Position numbers and translations under genes: made by a program
Source: Lawsonibacter sp.
GTDB lineage: Bacteria; Bacillota; Clostridia; Oscillospirales; Oscillospiraceae
Length of the DNA stretch: 11,955 nucleotides
Reading direction: 5' to 3'
Assembly (NCBI GenBank): GCA_022798855.1
Contig: JAAWNI010000048.1
Span: forward strand, 1 to 11,955
The notes under the pieces: generated by a model
Seen by the model: only the letters and a program-made list of their open reading frames with translations
Database searches by the model: none
What the model was told of the DNA's origin: nothing
Shown: piece by piece, positions 1-5,970 of the stretch
How the letters are laid out: each line of letters opens with the position of its first letter
Numbering within the stretch: position 1 is the first letter of the stretch

Positions 1-1
1 C

Positions 2-175
2 AAGAGCAGCATCGACATTGGCCGTGACCTGCTCCGCCGCTCCCGGGTGCTGGTGGTGTGCGGGCATACCGTCACCGAGTCCATGAAGAACGACATTGCT
101 GTGGCCCAGCGGCTGGGCATCACTGCCACCACCCTTGAGGGCATCCTGACCGTCAAGGGCCAGGGCCGCCGCTGA
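2..175 (+). CDS. C-terminal end of a DUF4406/DUF7768-like protein (5' partial)
   Basis: The frame is open from the left edge of the window and ends at TGA 173-175, leaving 57 residues. The visible part reads DLLRRSRVLVVCGHTVTESM and continues with an acidic/basic helix and AQRLGIT. This fits the C-terminal half of the nucleoside 2-deoxyribosyltransferase-like fold in DUF4406/DUF7768 proteins: a strand ending in VCG, then an S/T-x-x-M turn, then a helix leading to LGI. Proteins of this type are common on phages and conjugative elements of Bacillota; their biochemical role is mostly unproven. The next start codon (178) lies three bases after the stop, so it was probably co-transcribed with the ardA remnant that follows. 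The family call rests on motif resemblance only, and the start is outside the window. Confidence 0.6.
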   Translation, partial: KSSIDIGRDLLRRSRVLVVCGHTVTESMKNDIAVAQRLGITATTLEGILTVKGQGRR

Positions 176-177
176 CA

Positions 178-222
178 TGGCCGCACTGTTCGAGGCGTAC
201 ATCACCAATCTGGGGAAATATA
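178..222 (+). pseudogene. ardA: ardA-like antirestriction gene, truncated after about 15 codons
   Basis: The reading frame from ATG 178 begins MAALFEAYITNLGKY. This matches the conserved start of Bacillota ArdA antirestriction proteins, such as the Tn916 Orf18 type with a Y-I-x-N-L-G-K-Y core normally followed by NEG and an acidic DNA-mimic body. Here the similarity stops at residue 15. The frame runs on into AT-rich, non-ArdA sequence and the hairpin at 247-289 (the open frame ends at 362), with none of the expected acidic residues. I found no remainder of ardA in either orientation in this window. ArdA proteins mimic B-form DNA and block type I restriction enzymes, and are usually carried by conjugative elements. 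The remnant therefore marks a deletion or insertion junction near 222. The identification rests on 15 residues. Confidence 0.5.
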
Positions 223-246
223 GAGTTAAATATCATATTTTAAGTA

Positions 247-289
247 CAAGAGGGCGGCAACCGAAGATATATCGGTTGCCGCCCTCTTG
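247..289. repeat. Perfect 18-bp inverted repeat (long hairpin)
   Basis: Left arm 247-264 reads CAAGAGGGCGGCAACCGA and right arm 272-289 is its exact reverse complement, with a 7-base loop. Stability is terminator-like, but there is no immediate T-run on either strand; the nearest T-rich stretch on the plus strand is about 15 bases further on (304-316). It lies just inside the ardA junction, so it may be a weak terminator, the end of an inserted element or a relic. A shorter palindrome, AAATAT-C-ATATTT, sits at about 228-240. Confidence 0.6.
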
Positions 290-367
290 CAGTGCTCTGA
301 ACGATTATTTTGTTGTTGTCCTTGTGCGGGGGAACCCTTACGAATACGGGGCTTTTTCTTGATGAAC

Positions 368-423
368 GCGGCCCCGCCCAATGTGTACAAATTGCTGCCA
401 GCTGTTGAACCAGGCGGGGCCGC
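368..423. repeat. 11-bp GC-rich inverted repeat with 34-base loop
   Basis: GCGGCCCCGCC at 368-378 pairs perfectly with GGCGGGGCCGC at 413-423. The right arm is followed by only TTT, so intrinsic termination on the plus strand would be weak. The loop holds GTGTAC and CAGCTG. Together with 247-289 it fills the non-coding stretch 223-608, in which I see no convincing gene. Confidence 0.5.
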
Positions 424-486
424 TTTCCGATTGTGCCCTGGGATAAGATTGGTGTCGGATTGTACGGCATTTGATAAAGATTTCTA

Positions 487-515
487 TTGCGCAGCCTGGG
501 ATTATCTGATACAAT
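487..515 (+). promoter_or_regulatory. Probable sigma-A promoter of the SLH surface-protein gene
   Basis: TTGCGC (487-492), a 17-base spacer and TACAAT (510-515), preceded by TG one base upstream (507-508, extended -10). This is close to the vegetative consensus with ideal spacing. It would start transcription near 522 and give a leader of about 87 bases before the TTG start at 609. Small hairpins follow in the leader (GTATG/CATAC at 528-544 and CGGGC/GCCCG just before the ribosome binding site). Confidence 0.5.
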
Positions 516-608
516 CGGTCTTGCATAGTATGATGATAGCATACGGCAAATTTCTCGCCGGAGGCTGTCGAGCGGGCTGAGGGCCCGGAGCAGAAAAGGA
601 GGAAAAAT

Positions 609-3600
609 TTGTATCACAGAACAAGATTTCGGATCGCGGCGGTTTTGTTGGCAGTTTGTGTCATAGCCACCGCGTTTCCATGCGCGGCGCTGGCCGCGGG
701 CGTCCAGGCCAGAACGATCCACACGGCTGAGAACATCAAAACGCTGGCCGAGTTTGTGGCAAATACCAAAGACGGAGACATTGTTGAAATAAAAGGGATA
801 TGCATGACTAACGACAACCAAAGCAACAATGCCCCCTGGGTGATCGACAAGGCGATCACCATCCGCGGTGCTTCTGCGGATGCCAGCATAGACCTTCGCG
901 CAGGCGGAATTATCCTGGGTGCTGATGTTATATTCGAAAACCTGGAGTTGGGCTTTGCCAACCGTGTGCGCAACGCCATTATGGCGAACGGCCATACCCT
1001 CACCTTGAGAAACGTCACTTGCAGCAAAAGTACAAACAATGATATCAATCTGTTCTGCGGCGGCGTGACAGGATTGAATACAGGCGCTAAATCCGGCAGC
1101 CACGGGGAAATCATCATCGAGGACTGTCCCAAAATGGGTAATGGCAATATCTATGCCGGCAGTATCTCCGCCGACGGACAGCCCAACCAATCCTTGATCC
1201 CCGCTACGGTTACAATGGTCGGAACCAGCAAAATGGGGGAATTTTACGGCTGCGGGGCATTAGAAACCCTTGTTGACAATAATCAGATGCTGAATCCCGA
1301 CTATAAAGTTTCCCCTCCCGCTCCCGACCCAGCAAAGTATCGTGTAACCGGAGATGTTACATTCAATCTTTACTATACATCTACCTCCATGGTGGACGGC
1401 GCCACCGGCGGCGGTAAAAACGCCGCAGTAGTTTACACAAGCACGGCCAATCATTATCCCAATAGTGGCCTGACCCTGAAAAACCTGTCCAGCCTTACAG
1501 TGGGCAGCGGGGAAAATCTGATACCCACAGCGGAAAGCAGTCTTGTCAACACGGAGCTCGTTGTTCCTGCTTCCAGTATCCTGAACCTGACCAATCTGGC
1601 CAACTTGGAGTTTGCCAGCCTTCAGGGCGGCGGCGACCTGGTTCTGGGCAAAGAGCAGACCATGACCATCAACGGCAGTGTGTCAGGGACAACCGGAATC
1701 GGCATCGGCAGCATCTCTAACGAAGCTTCGACAACGGCTCCTGAACTTGGCCATGCTTATGTCCGAGCGCCCAATTCTGCCGATGGTAATTTTGAGCTCA
1801 TTTGCCCCAGCAGCAACCCCAATCTGAAACTGGTCCGGGACAACGCCGGCAGTTGGACCGTCGAAGATGATTCCCCCGGCGGGGAGGTAAAGCCGCCGTC
1901 CAAGCTGATAAGCCTTGACCCGGAGAATGTTCATCTGACCAGCGAGGAAAGCGAAGACAGCAAAATAGATGGGATTTCTATACCGCTGAACACAGTTTAC
2001 AGCGGCGATCCGCTGGACTTGGAAGATGTTTTACGGATTTCTGTAAATGGTGTTGAAGCTAAATTCACTTCGGACACTACGTGGAGCTATTATGAAACCG
2101 CGGATTTACTTATATATGTGGGAGATACCGGAAGCGGGGATGAATTGATAATCTATGATATCGGCAACCCATACGTTGACCCAGTTCCTAATGGCGTATA
2201 CCAGTTTGACATTACTGTCCCGGGGGCCTTCACCGCTTCTGGAATGGACCTCTCCGCCTCCTGTACGCTGACCGTTGGCGGTAACGTGGCGCCTCCGCCC
2301 ACCTCTATTGCCGTCCCCGCGGCGAAAACCGGCCTGAAATGGACGGGGGCGGAACAGACCGGTGTGGAGGAAGGGGCCGGCTACACGCTGGCCGGGCACA
2401 AGGGGGCCGCTGTGGGCAGCTACACCGCCGTTGCCACGCTGGAGCCCGGCTATGTGTGGTCTAACGGAACCGCCACAGCGAAAGACATCCCCTGGCGCAT
2501 CGACAAAGCGGACGGCCCCGCCGCCCCCACCCGCCTGTCCGCCGCCTCCCCCACCTCGCCGGGCGGAGCGGACGGAAAAATCCTCGGCGTTACGGCGGAG
2601 ATGGAGTACGCCCCCCGGGCGGATTTCTCCGGGGCGCTGGCCTGTACCGACAGCGAGGTCATCAATCTGGCCCCTGGAACCTACTTTGTGCGTCTGCGTG
2701 AAACACAGACGCACCAGGCGGGGGCCCCCGCCTCGATCACCGTTCCGGACTTCAACGCGCCCACCGTCGACTCCATCCGGGTCAACAGCACCGGGCACAA
2801 AACCAGCTACACGGTGGGCAGCCCGCTGGACGTGTCCGGGCTCACCATCGAAGCGGCCTACTCCGACCAGAGCACACGGACTGTTCCGGTAACGGAGCAT
2901 ATGGTCAGCGGCTTTGATTCCAGCACGGCGGGCAGTAAAACCCTGACCATCACCTACGAGGGCAGGCAGGCCGCTTACGAGATCGAGGTCGTCGAGGCGG
3001 AGCAGCCCGACCCGCCGGAAGAGCCCGACCCCAGCCACACCCACGACTGGAGCACCGTGTGGTACAACAATTCCGACCACCACTGGCGCGAATGCCGCGC
3101 GCAGGGCTGCCCCATCGCGGGAGACAGCGAAAAGGAGGGCTATGGCGCCCATACCGCCGGGGGCTGGATCATGGACCAGGCGGCGACCAGTACTCAGCCC
3201 GGCAGCCGCCACAGACAGTGCACCACCTGCGGCTATGTGATGGTGAGGGAGATAATCCCGGCCACCGGAGGCGGCTCCTCCTCCGGTGGAAGCTCTTCCG
3301 GCGGCTCCTCCAGCGGCGGGAGCTCCTCCGGAAATGTGTCCACCAGCACCCAGAAAAACCCCGACGGCTCTACCACCACCACCAAGACAGACCGGAACAC
3401 CGGGACCGTCACAACCACCACCAAGCGGCCGGACGGCTCTCAAACCGTGGTGGAGGCGGCGAAGGACGGCACCGTAACCACCATCGAAAAGGCGAAGGAC
3501 GGCTCTTCCGTCAAGACGGTGCAGAACCCGGACGGCTCCAGCAAGACCACCGTGAACCGCGCGGATAAGGTGGCCTCCGAAACCAGCGTGGACCGCCGCG

Positions 3601-4403
3601 GCAAGGCCGAGTCCCAGGTCAAGGTCCCCGCCCAGGTCACCCAGGAGGCCCAGCGCGGCGATAAAGCCGTCCTGCTCCCTGTCCCGGAGATGCCCGTGAC
3701 CAGGGGCGGCTCGATTTCCATCACGATCCAGACGTCCAGCAAACAGCCGGTCAAGGTGGAGGTGCCCGTGGCCCAGCCCGGGCCCGGCGTGGTGGCCGTA
3801 ATCCTCCACCCCAACGGCGTTGAGGAGGTTGTCAAAACCTCCGCCCTCACACCGCAGGGTGTGCTTTTGACGGTGTCTGACGGGGCCGTGGTAACTGTGA
3901 GGGACAACAGCAAGTATTTTTCTGACGTGGACGGCCATTGGGCCAAGGACGCCATCAGCTTTGTCTCCGCCCGGGAGCTGTTTCAGGGCGAAACGGCGTC
4001 CACCTTCGCGCCCAACGATGTCATGTCCCGCGCCATGCTGATGACCGTGCTGGCCAGCCTGGACGGCGCGGATACGTCTTCGGGCGGAACCTGGTACGCG
4101 GGCGGCGTGGAGTGGGCGGTGGCCCACGGCATCAGCGACGGCTCCAACCCGGAGCGCGCCATCACGCGGGAGCAGCTGGCCGCCATGCTGTACCGCTGCG
4201 CCGGCAGCCCCAGGGCGGACAGCAAAACGCTGGCGTTCAGCGACGCCCAGTCCGTCAGCGGCTACGCCCAGGAAGCCATGTGCTGGGCTGTGGAGCGTGG
4301 GCTTCTGTGCGGCTATGGGAACGGCCTTTTGGCCCCCAAGGACAGCGCCACCCGGGCCGAAGTCGCGGCCGTCCTCAGGCAATATATTGGGCTGATGAAC
4401 TAA
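609..4403 (+). CDS. Secreted surface protein with beta-helix-like N-terminus, Ig-like domain and three SLH repeats
   Basis: The product is 1264 residues and starts at TTG 609, six bases after AAAGGAGG (595-602). A signal peptide (RTRF, hydrophobic core, cut near AALAA, residues ~30-31) directs export. Residues ~35-400 are rich in short N/G-turn strands resembling a right-handed beta-helix adhesin. About 567-634 resembles an MBG-type repeat, and 718-797 a Big_3 Ig-like domain. About 809-885 is a His/Cys-rich module (HTHDW, HHWREC, CTTCG, IPATG). From ~887 comes a (GGSSS)n linker, then degenerate PDGS-type repeats to ~985. About 1102-1264 holds three SLH repeats (FSDVDGHWAKDAI; WYAGGVEWAVAHGISDG; YAQEAMCWAVERGLLCGYGNG), which in this family bind pyruvylated cell-wall polymer. 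It is monocistronic, with strong terminators after it. Base composition changes sharply near 2220-2280. An adhesin role is likely; the ligand is unknown. Confidence 0.9.
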   Translation: MYHRTRFRIAAVLLAVCVIATAFPCAALAAGVQARTIHTAENIKTLAEFVANTKDGDIVEIKGICMTNDNQSNNAPWVIDKAITIRGASADASIDLRAGGIILGADVIFENLELGFANRVRNAIMANGHTLTLRNVTCSKSTNNDINLFCGGVTGLNTGAKSGSHGEIIIEDCPKMGNGNIYAGSISADGQPNQSLIPATVTMVGTSKMGEFYGCGALETLVDNNQMLNPDYKVSPPAPDPAKYRVTGDVTFNLYYTSTSMVDGATGGGKNAAVVYTSTANHYPNSGLTLKNLSSLTVGSGENLIPTAESSLVNTELVVPASSILNLTNLANLEFASLQGGGDLVLGKEQTMTINGSVSGTTGIGIGSISNEASTTAPELGHAYVRAPNSADGNFELICPSSNPNLKLVRDNAGSWTVEDDSPGGEVKPPSKLISLDPENVHLTSEESEDSKIDGISIPLNTVYSGDPLDLEDVLRISVNGVEAKFTSDTTWSYYETADLLIYVGDTGSGDELIIYDIGNPYVDPVPNGVYQFDITVPGAFTASGMDLSASCTLTVGGNVAPPPTSIAVPAAKTGLKWTGAEQTGVEEGAGYTLAGHKGAAVGSYTAVATLEPGYVWSNGTATAKDIPWRIDKADGPAAPTRLSAASPTSPGGADGKILGVTAEMEYAPRADFSGALACTDSEVINLAPGTYFVRLRETQTHQAGAPASITVPDFNAPTVDSIRVNSTGHKTSYTVGSPLDVSGLTIEAAYSDQSTRTVPVTEHMVSGFDSSTAGSKTLTITYEGRQAAYEIEVVEAEQPDPPEEPDPSHTHDWSTVWYNNSDHHWRECRAQGCPIAGDSEKEGYGAHTAGGWIMDQAATSTQPGSRHRQCTTCGYVMVREIIPATGGGSSSGGSSSGGSSSGGSSSGNVSTSTQKNPDGSTTTTKTDRNTGTVTTTTKRPDGSQTVVEAAKDGTVTTIEKAKDGSSVKTVQNPDGSSKTTVNRADKVASETSVDRRGKAESQVKVPAQVTQEAQRGDKAVLLPVPEMPVTRGGSISITIQTSSKQPVKVEVPVAQPGPGVVAVILHPNGVEEVVKTSALTPQGVLLTVSDGAVVTVRDNSKYFSDVDGHWAKDAISFVSARELFQGETASTFAPNDVMSRAMLMTVLASLDGADTSSGGTWYAGGVEWAVAHGISDGSNPERAITREQLAAMLYRCAGSPRADSKTLAFSDAQSVSGYAQEAMCWAVERGLLCGYGNGLLAPKDSATRAEVAAVLRQYIGLMN

Positions 4404-4416
4404 ACCTTGGTGAAAA

Positions 4417-4458
4417 GAGGGCGCACAGGCTCCATAGCCTGCGCGCCCTCCTTATTTT
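4417..4458 (+). terminator. Intrinsic terminator of the SLH gene
   Basis: GAGGGCGC (4417-4424) pairs with GCGCCCTC (4443-4450), and CAGGCT with AGCCTG inside it around a small loop with one mismatch. It is followed by CTTATTTT. It begins 14 bases after the SLH stop codon. Confidence 0.75.
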
Positions 4459-4473
4459 CGTATCCAAAAACTG

Positions 4474-4509
4474 GCCCGCGCCGTCATTCAGACGGCGCGG
4501 GCTTTTTTT
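4474..4509. terminator. Strong, probably bidirectional intrinsic terminator
   Basis: GCCCGCGCCGTC (4474-4485) pairs perfectly with GACGGCGCGGGC (4491-4502) across a 5-base loop, followed by TTTTTTT on the plus strand. On the minus strand the same stem is followed by CAGTTTTTGG, so it should also stop transcripts coming leftward from the recombinase region, including antisense RNA from the invertible promoter. Confidence 0.8.
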
Positions 4510-4577
4510 GTTCCGGAAGTTGCACCGCTCTGTACAACGCAAAAGCCCTACAGCCTTTTAGTGGGCGGAAGAGGCGG

Positions 4578-4606
4578 TGGAAGCGGCCAGCGCGCTGAGA
4601 TATGAT
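4578..4606 (+). promoter_or_regulatory. Possible promoter of the recombinase gene
   Basis: TATGAT (4601-4606) is a good -10 hexamer, but the -35 at 17-base spacing (TGGAAG, 4578-4583) is weak. A small GTCGT-AAA-ACGAC hairpin (4610-4622) lies between it and the ribosome binding site at 4624-4631. Low-level transcription would fit a recombinase; the call is tentative. Confidence 0.3.
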
Positions 4607-4641
4607 AAAGTCGTAAAACGACGAAGGGAGGCGGGGCAGCT

Positions 4642-5265
4642 ATTACGGCTACATACGGTTACATCCGGGTCAGCAGCCGGGACCAGAACGAGGACCGGCA
4701 GACAATCGTCATGAACGGGCTGTCGATTCCGGAGCAGAACATTTTTGTGGACAAGCAGTCCGGCAAGGACTTTGAGCGGCCACAGTACAAGAAGCTGGTG
4801 AAGAGGTTGAAGCCGGACGACCTGCTTTACATCAAGAGCATCGACAGGCTGGGACGGGATTACGGCGAGATTCTGGAGCAATGGCGCATCCTGACCAAAG
4901 AAAAGGGCGTCGACATCGTGGTCTTGGACATGCCGCTCCTGGACACCCGCCGGGGCAAGGACCTGATGGGGACATTCCTCAGCGACATCGTCCTGCAGGT
5001 GCTGTCATTCGTGGCGGAGAACGAGCGCGCCAACATCCGCCAGCGGCAGGCCGAGGGCATCGCCGCGGCTAAGGCCAGGGGCGTCAAGTTCGGCCGGCCC
5101 CCTATGCCCCTGCCTGACAACTTCTTCCAGGTGCACCAGGCGTGGCGCGGCAAAAAGCTCACCCTCAATCAGGCCGCCGACGCCTGCGCCATGCCGGCGT
5201 CCACCTTCTACTACAAAGCCCTACAGTTCGAAAATACCACTAAAATAAAACGGCTCCCACTCTAA
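4642..5265 (+). CDS. Small serine recombinase (resolvase/invertase family), candidate promoter invertase
   Basis: The product is 207 residues if read from ATT 4642. That is the only plausible initiator upstream of the catalytic serine: the frame is closed by TGA/TAA at 4603-4608, and the next ATG (4711) would remove the active site. AAGGGAGG (4624-4631) lies 10 bases upstream. The start reads MTATYGYIRVSS, with catalytic Ser11 in the YxRVS motif and Gln15 four residues on. Then come DKQSGKDFERPQY and IKSIDRLGRDY, the usual Arg-rich catalytic motifs, a long E-helix around FVAENERANIRQRQAEGI, the GVKFGRP hinge and a C-terminal helix-turn-helix (LTLNQAADACAMPASTFYY). Length and order fit complete Hin/Tn3-type recombinases. 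Its stop codon lies inside the left crossover-like site at 5260-5285, so gene and site form one module. Whether it inverts or resolves is not visible; the inverted sites next to it favour inversion. Confidence 0.88.
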   Translation: MTATYGYIRVSSRDQNEDRQTIVMNGLSIPEQNIFVDKQSGKDFERPQYKKLVKRLKPDDLLYIKSIDRLGRDYGEILEQWRILTKEKGVDIVVLDMPLLDTRRGKDLMGTFLSDIVLQVLSFVAENERANIRQRQAEGIAAAKARGVKFGRPPMPLPDNFFQVHQAWRGKKLTLNQAADACAMPASTFYYKALQFENTTKIKRLPL

Positions 5266-5285
5266 AAAAGTGTACTTTTTTAGAA
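5260..5285. repeat. Left crossover-like site (inverted half-sites around GT)
   Basis: Half-site CTCTAAAAAAGT (5260-5271), centre GT (5272-5273), half-site ACTTTTTTAGAA (5274-5285). The inner 11 bases on each side are a perfect dyad. Two 12-bp half-sites around a 2-bp centre is the layout of Hin/hix-type serine-invertase crossover sites. It overlaps the last codon and stop of the recombinase gene. The partner, in opposite orientation, is at 5375-5400. Confidence 0.7.
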
Positions 5286-5312
5286 TGTGAAGCCCTTTTG
5301 CCCACAGTTTCT

Positions 5313-5339
5313 CAATCGGCACAACCCGGTGGAAAGTTA
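5313..5339 (-). promoter_or_regulatory. Sigma-28 (FliA/SigD) promoter inside the putative invertible segment, pointing left
   Basis: Read on the minus strand: TAAC (5336-5339) then, 15 bases on, GCCGATTG (5313-5320). The FliA consensus is TAAA-N15-GCCGATAA. The spacing is exact and GCCGAT is complete. Bases after the -35 also resemble the extended element (TAACTTTC against TAAAGTTT). Just upstream (5351-5372) is an AT-rich palindrome, GAAATTTTT-TTAG-AAAAATTTC, which could act as an UP element or regulator site. As given, it transcribes from about 5306 leftward, antisense to the recombinase. Inversion between the flanking sites would put it on the plus strand with -35 at about 5321-5324 and -10 at about 5340-5347. 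Confidence 0.7.
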
Positions 5340-5374
5340 AGACTTTTTCCGAAATTTTTTTAGAAAAATTTCCG

Positions 5375-5400
5375 TTCCAAAAAAGTACACTTTCCTAAAA
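5375..5400. repeat. Right crossover-like site, inverted relative to 5260-5285
   Basis: Half-site TTCCAAAAAAGT (5375-5386), centre AC (5387-5388), half-site ACTTTCCTAAAA (5389-5400). Read on the minus strand the centre is GT, the same as the left site, so the two sites are in inverted orientation. The two inner half-sites match at 11 of 12 bases. The outer half-site here carries GG in place of AA and is the most divergent of the four. Confidence 0.7.
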
Positions 5401-5463
5401 TCTCTACCGGAACACGCGGGAGGAAGGAAGCCAGGCCGCTAAATCGAAAAGGAGTTGACTGCC

Positions 5464-5829
5464 ATGCTCTGTTTGAATCTGAACCAGGGAGAGTATTTGA
5501 CCATCGGAGAGGACGTCGTGGTCCAGCTGAACGGCATCGCCGGGGACCGCTGCAAGCTCGTCATTCAGGCCCCCAGGGAAATCCCGGTCGTGCGGGGCAA
5601 GGTCCTGGAACGCAACGGCGGACAGCGCCCCGGCTGCGTCTTCGAGGGCCCCCGCTGGCACCGGAAAGAGCTGGTCTGGGACCTGAGCAAGGTCCAGGCC
5701 CTGGCCGCTATGCGGACCCTGCTCAGCCAGATGGACAGCCAGGACAGCAACGTCCTGGCCCTGCGCCGCCAGCTCAACCACATGTTCCCGGACAAAACAG
5801 AGCGCGCCACCGAGGTTTCAAACGGCTGA
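5464..5829 (+). CDS. csrA: CsrA-family RNA-binding regulator with a ~70-residue C-terminal extension
   Basis: The product is 121 residues from ATG 5464, nine bases after AAAAGGAG (5447-5454). A TTG at 5455 in the same frame is unlikely because CsrA proteins begin ML-x-L. Residues 1-49 align with CsrA along its length: MLCLNLNQGEYLTIGEDV, then GDRCKLVIQAP and a VVRGKV segment. Leu4 and Arg44, central to RNA contact in E. coli and Bacillus CsrA, fall at the same positions. CsrA binds GGA motifs in mRNA leaders and in Bacillus represses hag (flagellin) translation, antagonised by FliW. Here it precedes flagellin by 157 bases, whose leader holds a CsrA-type hairpin. The extension (residues ~50-121) contains a helical stretch (LSKVQALAAMRTLLSQM) and a basic end; most CsrA proteins are 60-75 residues. 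Its function is unknown. Confidence 0.82.
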   Translation: MLCLNLNQGEYLTIGEDVVVQLNGIAGDRCKLVIQAPREIPVVRGKVLERNGGQRPGCVFEGPRWHRKELVWDLSKVQALAAMRTLLSQMDSQDSNVLALRRQLNHMFPDKTERATEVSNG

Positions 5830-5853
5830 CGAGCCGGTTGAGATATTGCCCCC

Positions 5854-5903
5854 GTACCGGAAAAATCCCCCCGCCGTGCGCACAGCGGGGCTTTGGCCGG
5901 TAC
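5854..5903 (+). promoter_or_regulatory. Nested stem-loop in the csrA-flagellin intergenic leader
   Basis: GTACCGG (5854-5860) pairs with CCGGTAC (5897-5903). Inside it CCCCGC (5869-5874) pairs with GCGGGG (5885-5890), around the palindrome GTGCGCAC (5876-5883). The inner stem is followed by only CTTTG, so it could be a weak attenuator, or an mRNA processing or stability element that lets flagellin be made in excess over CsrA. Structure seen; role inferred. Confidence 0.5.
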
Positions 5904-5916
5904 TAAGCCCAGCGAT

Positions 5917-5932
5917 GGGACAGGGATGTCCC
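5917..5932 (+). promoter_or_regulatory. CsrA-binding hairpin in the flagellin leader
   Basis: GGGACA (5917-5922) pairs with TGTCCC (5927-5932), exposing GGGA in the loop. The core ACAGGGATGT matches the E. coli CsrA selected consensus RUACARGGAUGU at 11 of 12 positions, counting from G5918. It lies about 50 bases before the flagellin ribosome binding site, whose AAAGGA (5971-5976) offers a second GGA. That spacing suits bridging by a CsrA dimer, as in the Bacillus hag leader. Confidence 0.68.
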
Positions 5933-5970
5933 GCCGCGCCGGAACCGCGCACAACAACATCATTTTATTG

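Noticed and set aside
178..362. 61-residue ORF as a genuine small protein
   Set aside because: Only the first 15 residues look like protein (ArdA start); the rest translates a hairpin and intergenic sequence.
520..608. c-di-GMP or other riboswitch in the surface-protein leader
   Set aside because: Leader is short with only small hairpins; no conserved riboswitch core motif seen.
240..1190. Minus-strand open frame of 316 codons over the gene start and leader
   Set aside because: It runs across the hairpins and the promoter, has no recognisable protein features and overlaps the signal-peptide region of the real gene.
3269..3335. Short direct repeats (GGCTCCTCC type) as a CRISPR or regulatory array
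   Set aside because: They encode the GGSSS linker in frame; there are no spacers.
2106..4382. Long minus-strand open frame (758 codons) opposite the surface-protein gene
   Set aside because: It is the GC-rich shadow of the SLH gene: G/A/H/R-rich composition, no domain, no ribosome binding site, and the plus-strand product has clear domains.
5260..5400. The two AAAAAAGT palindromes as terminators
   Set aside because: The stems are almost all A-T pairs, with no GC-rich stem ahead of a T-run; paired inverted sites with matching GT centres next to a recombinase fit crossover sites better.
5455..5463. Alternative TTG start of the CsrA-like protein
   Set aside because: TTG 5455 directly abuts the ribosome binding site, and the family begins with ML-x-L, which matches ATG 5464.
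5838..5866. Sigma-A promoter for flagellin (TTGAGA-N17-AAAAAT)
   Set aside because: The -10 is poor (AAAAAT) and it lies within the nested stem-loop; it cannot be excluded but is weak beside the sigma-28 match.
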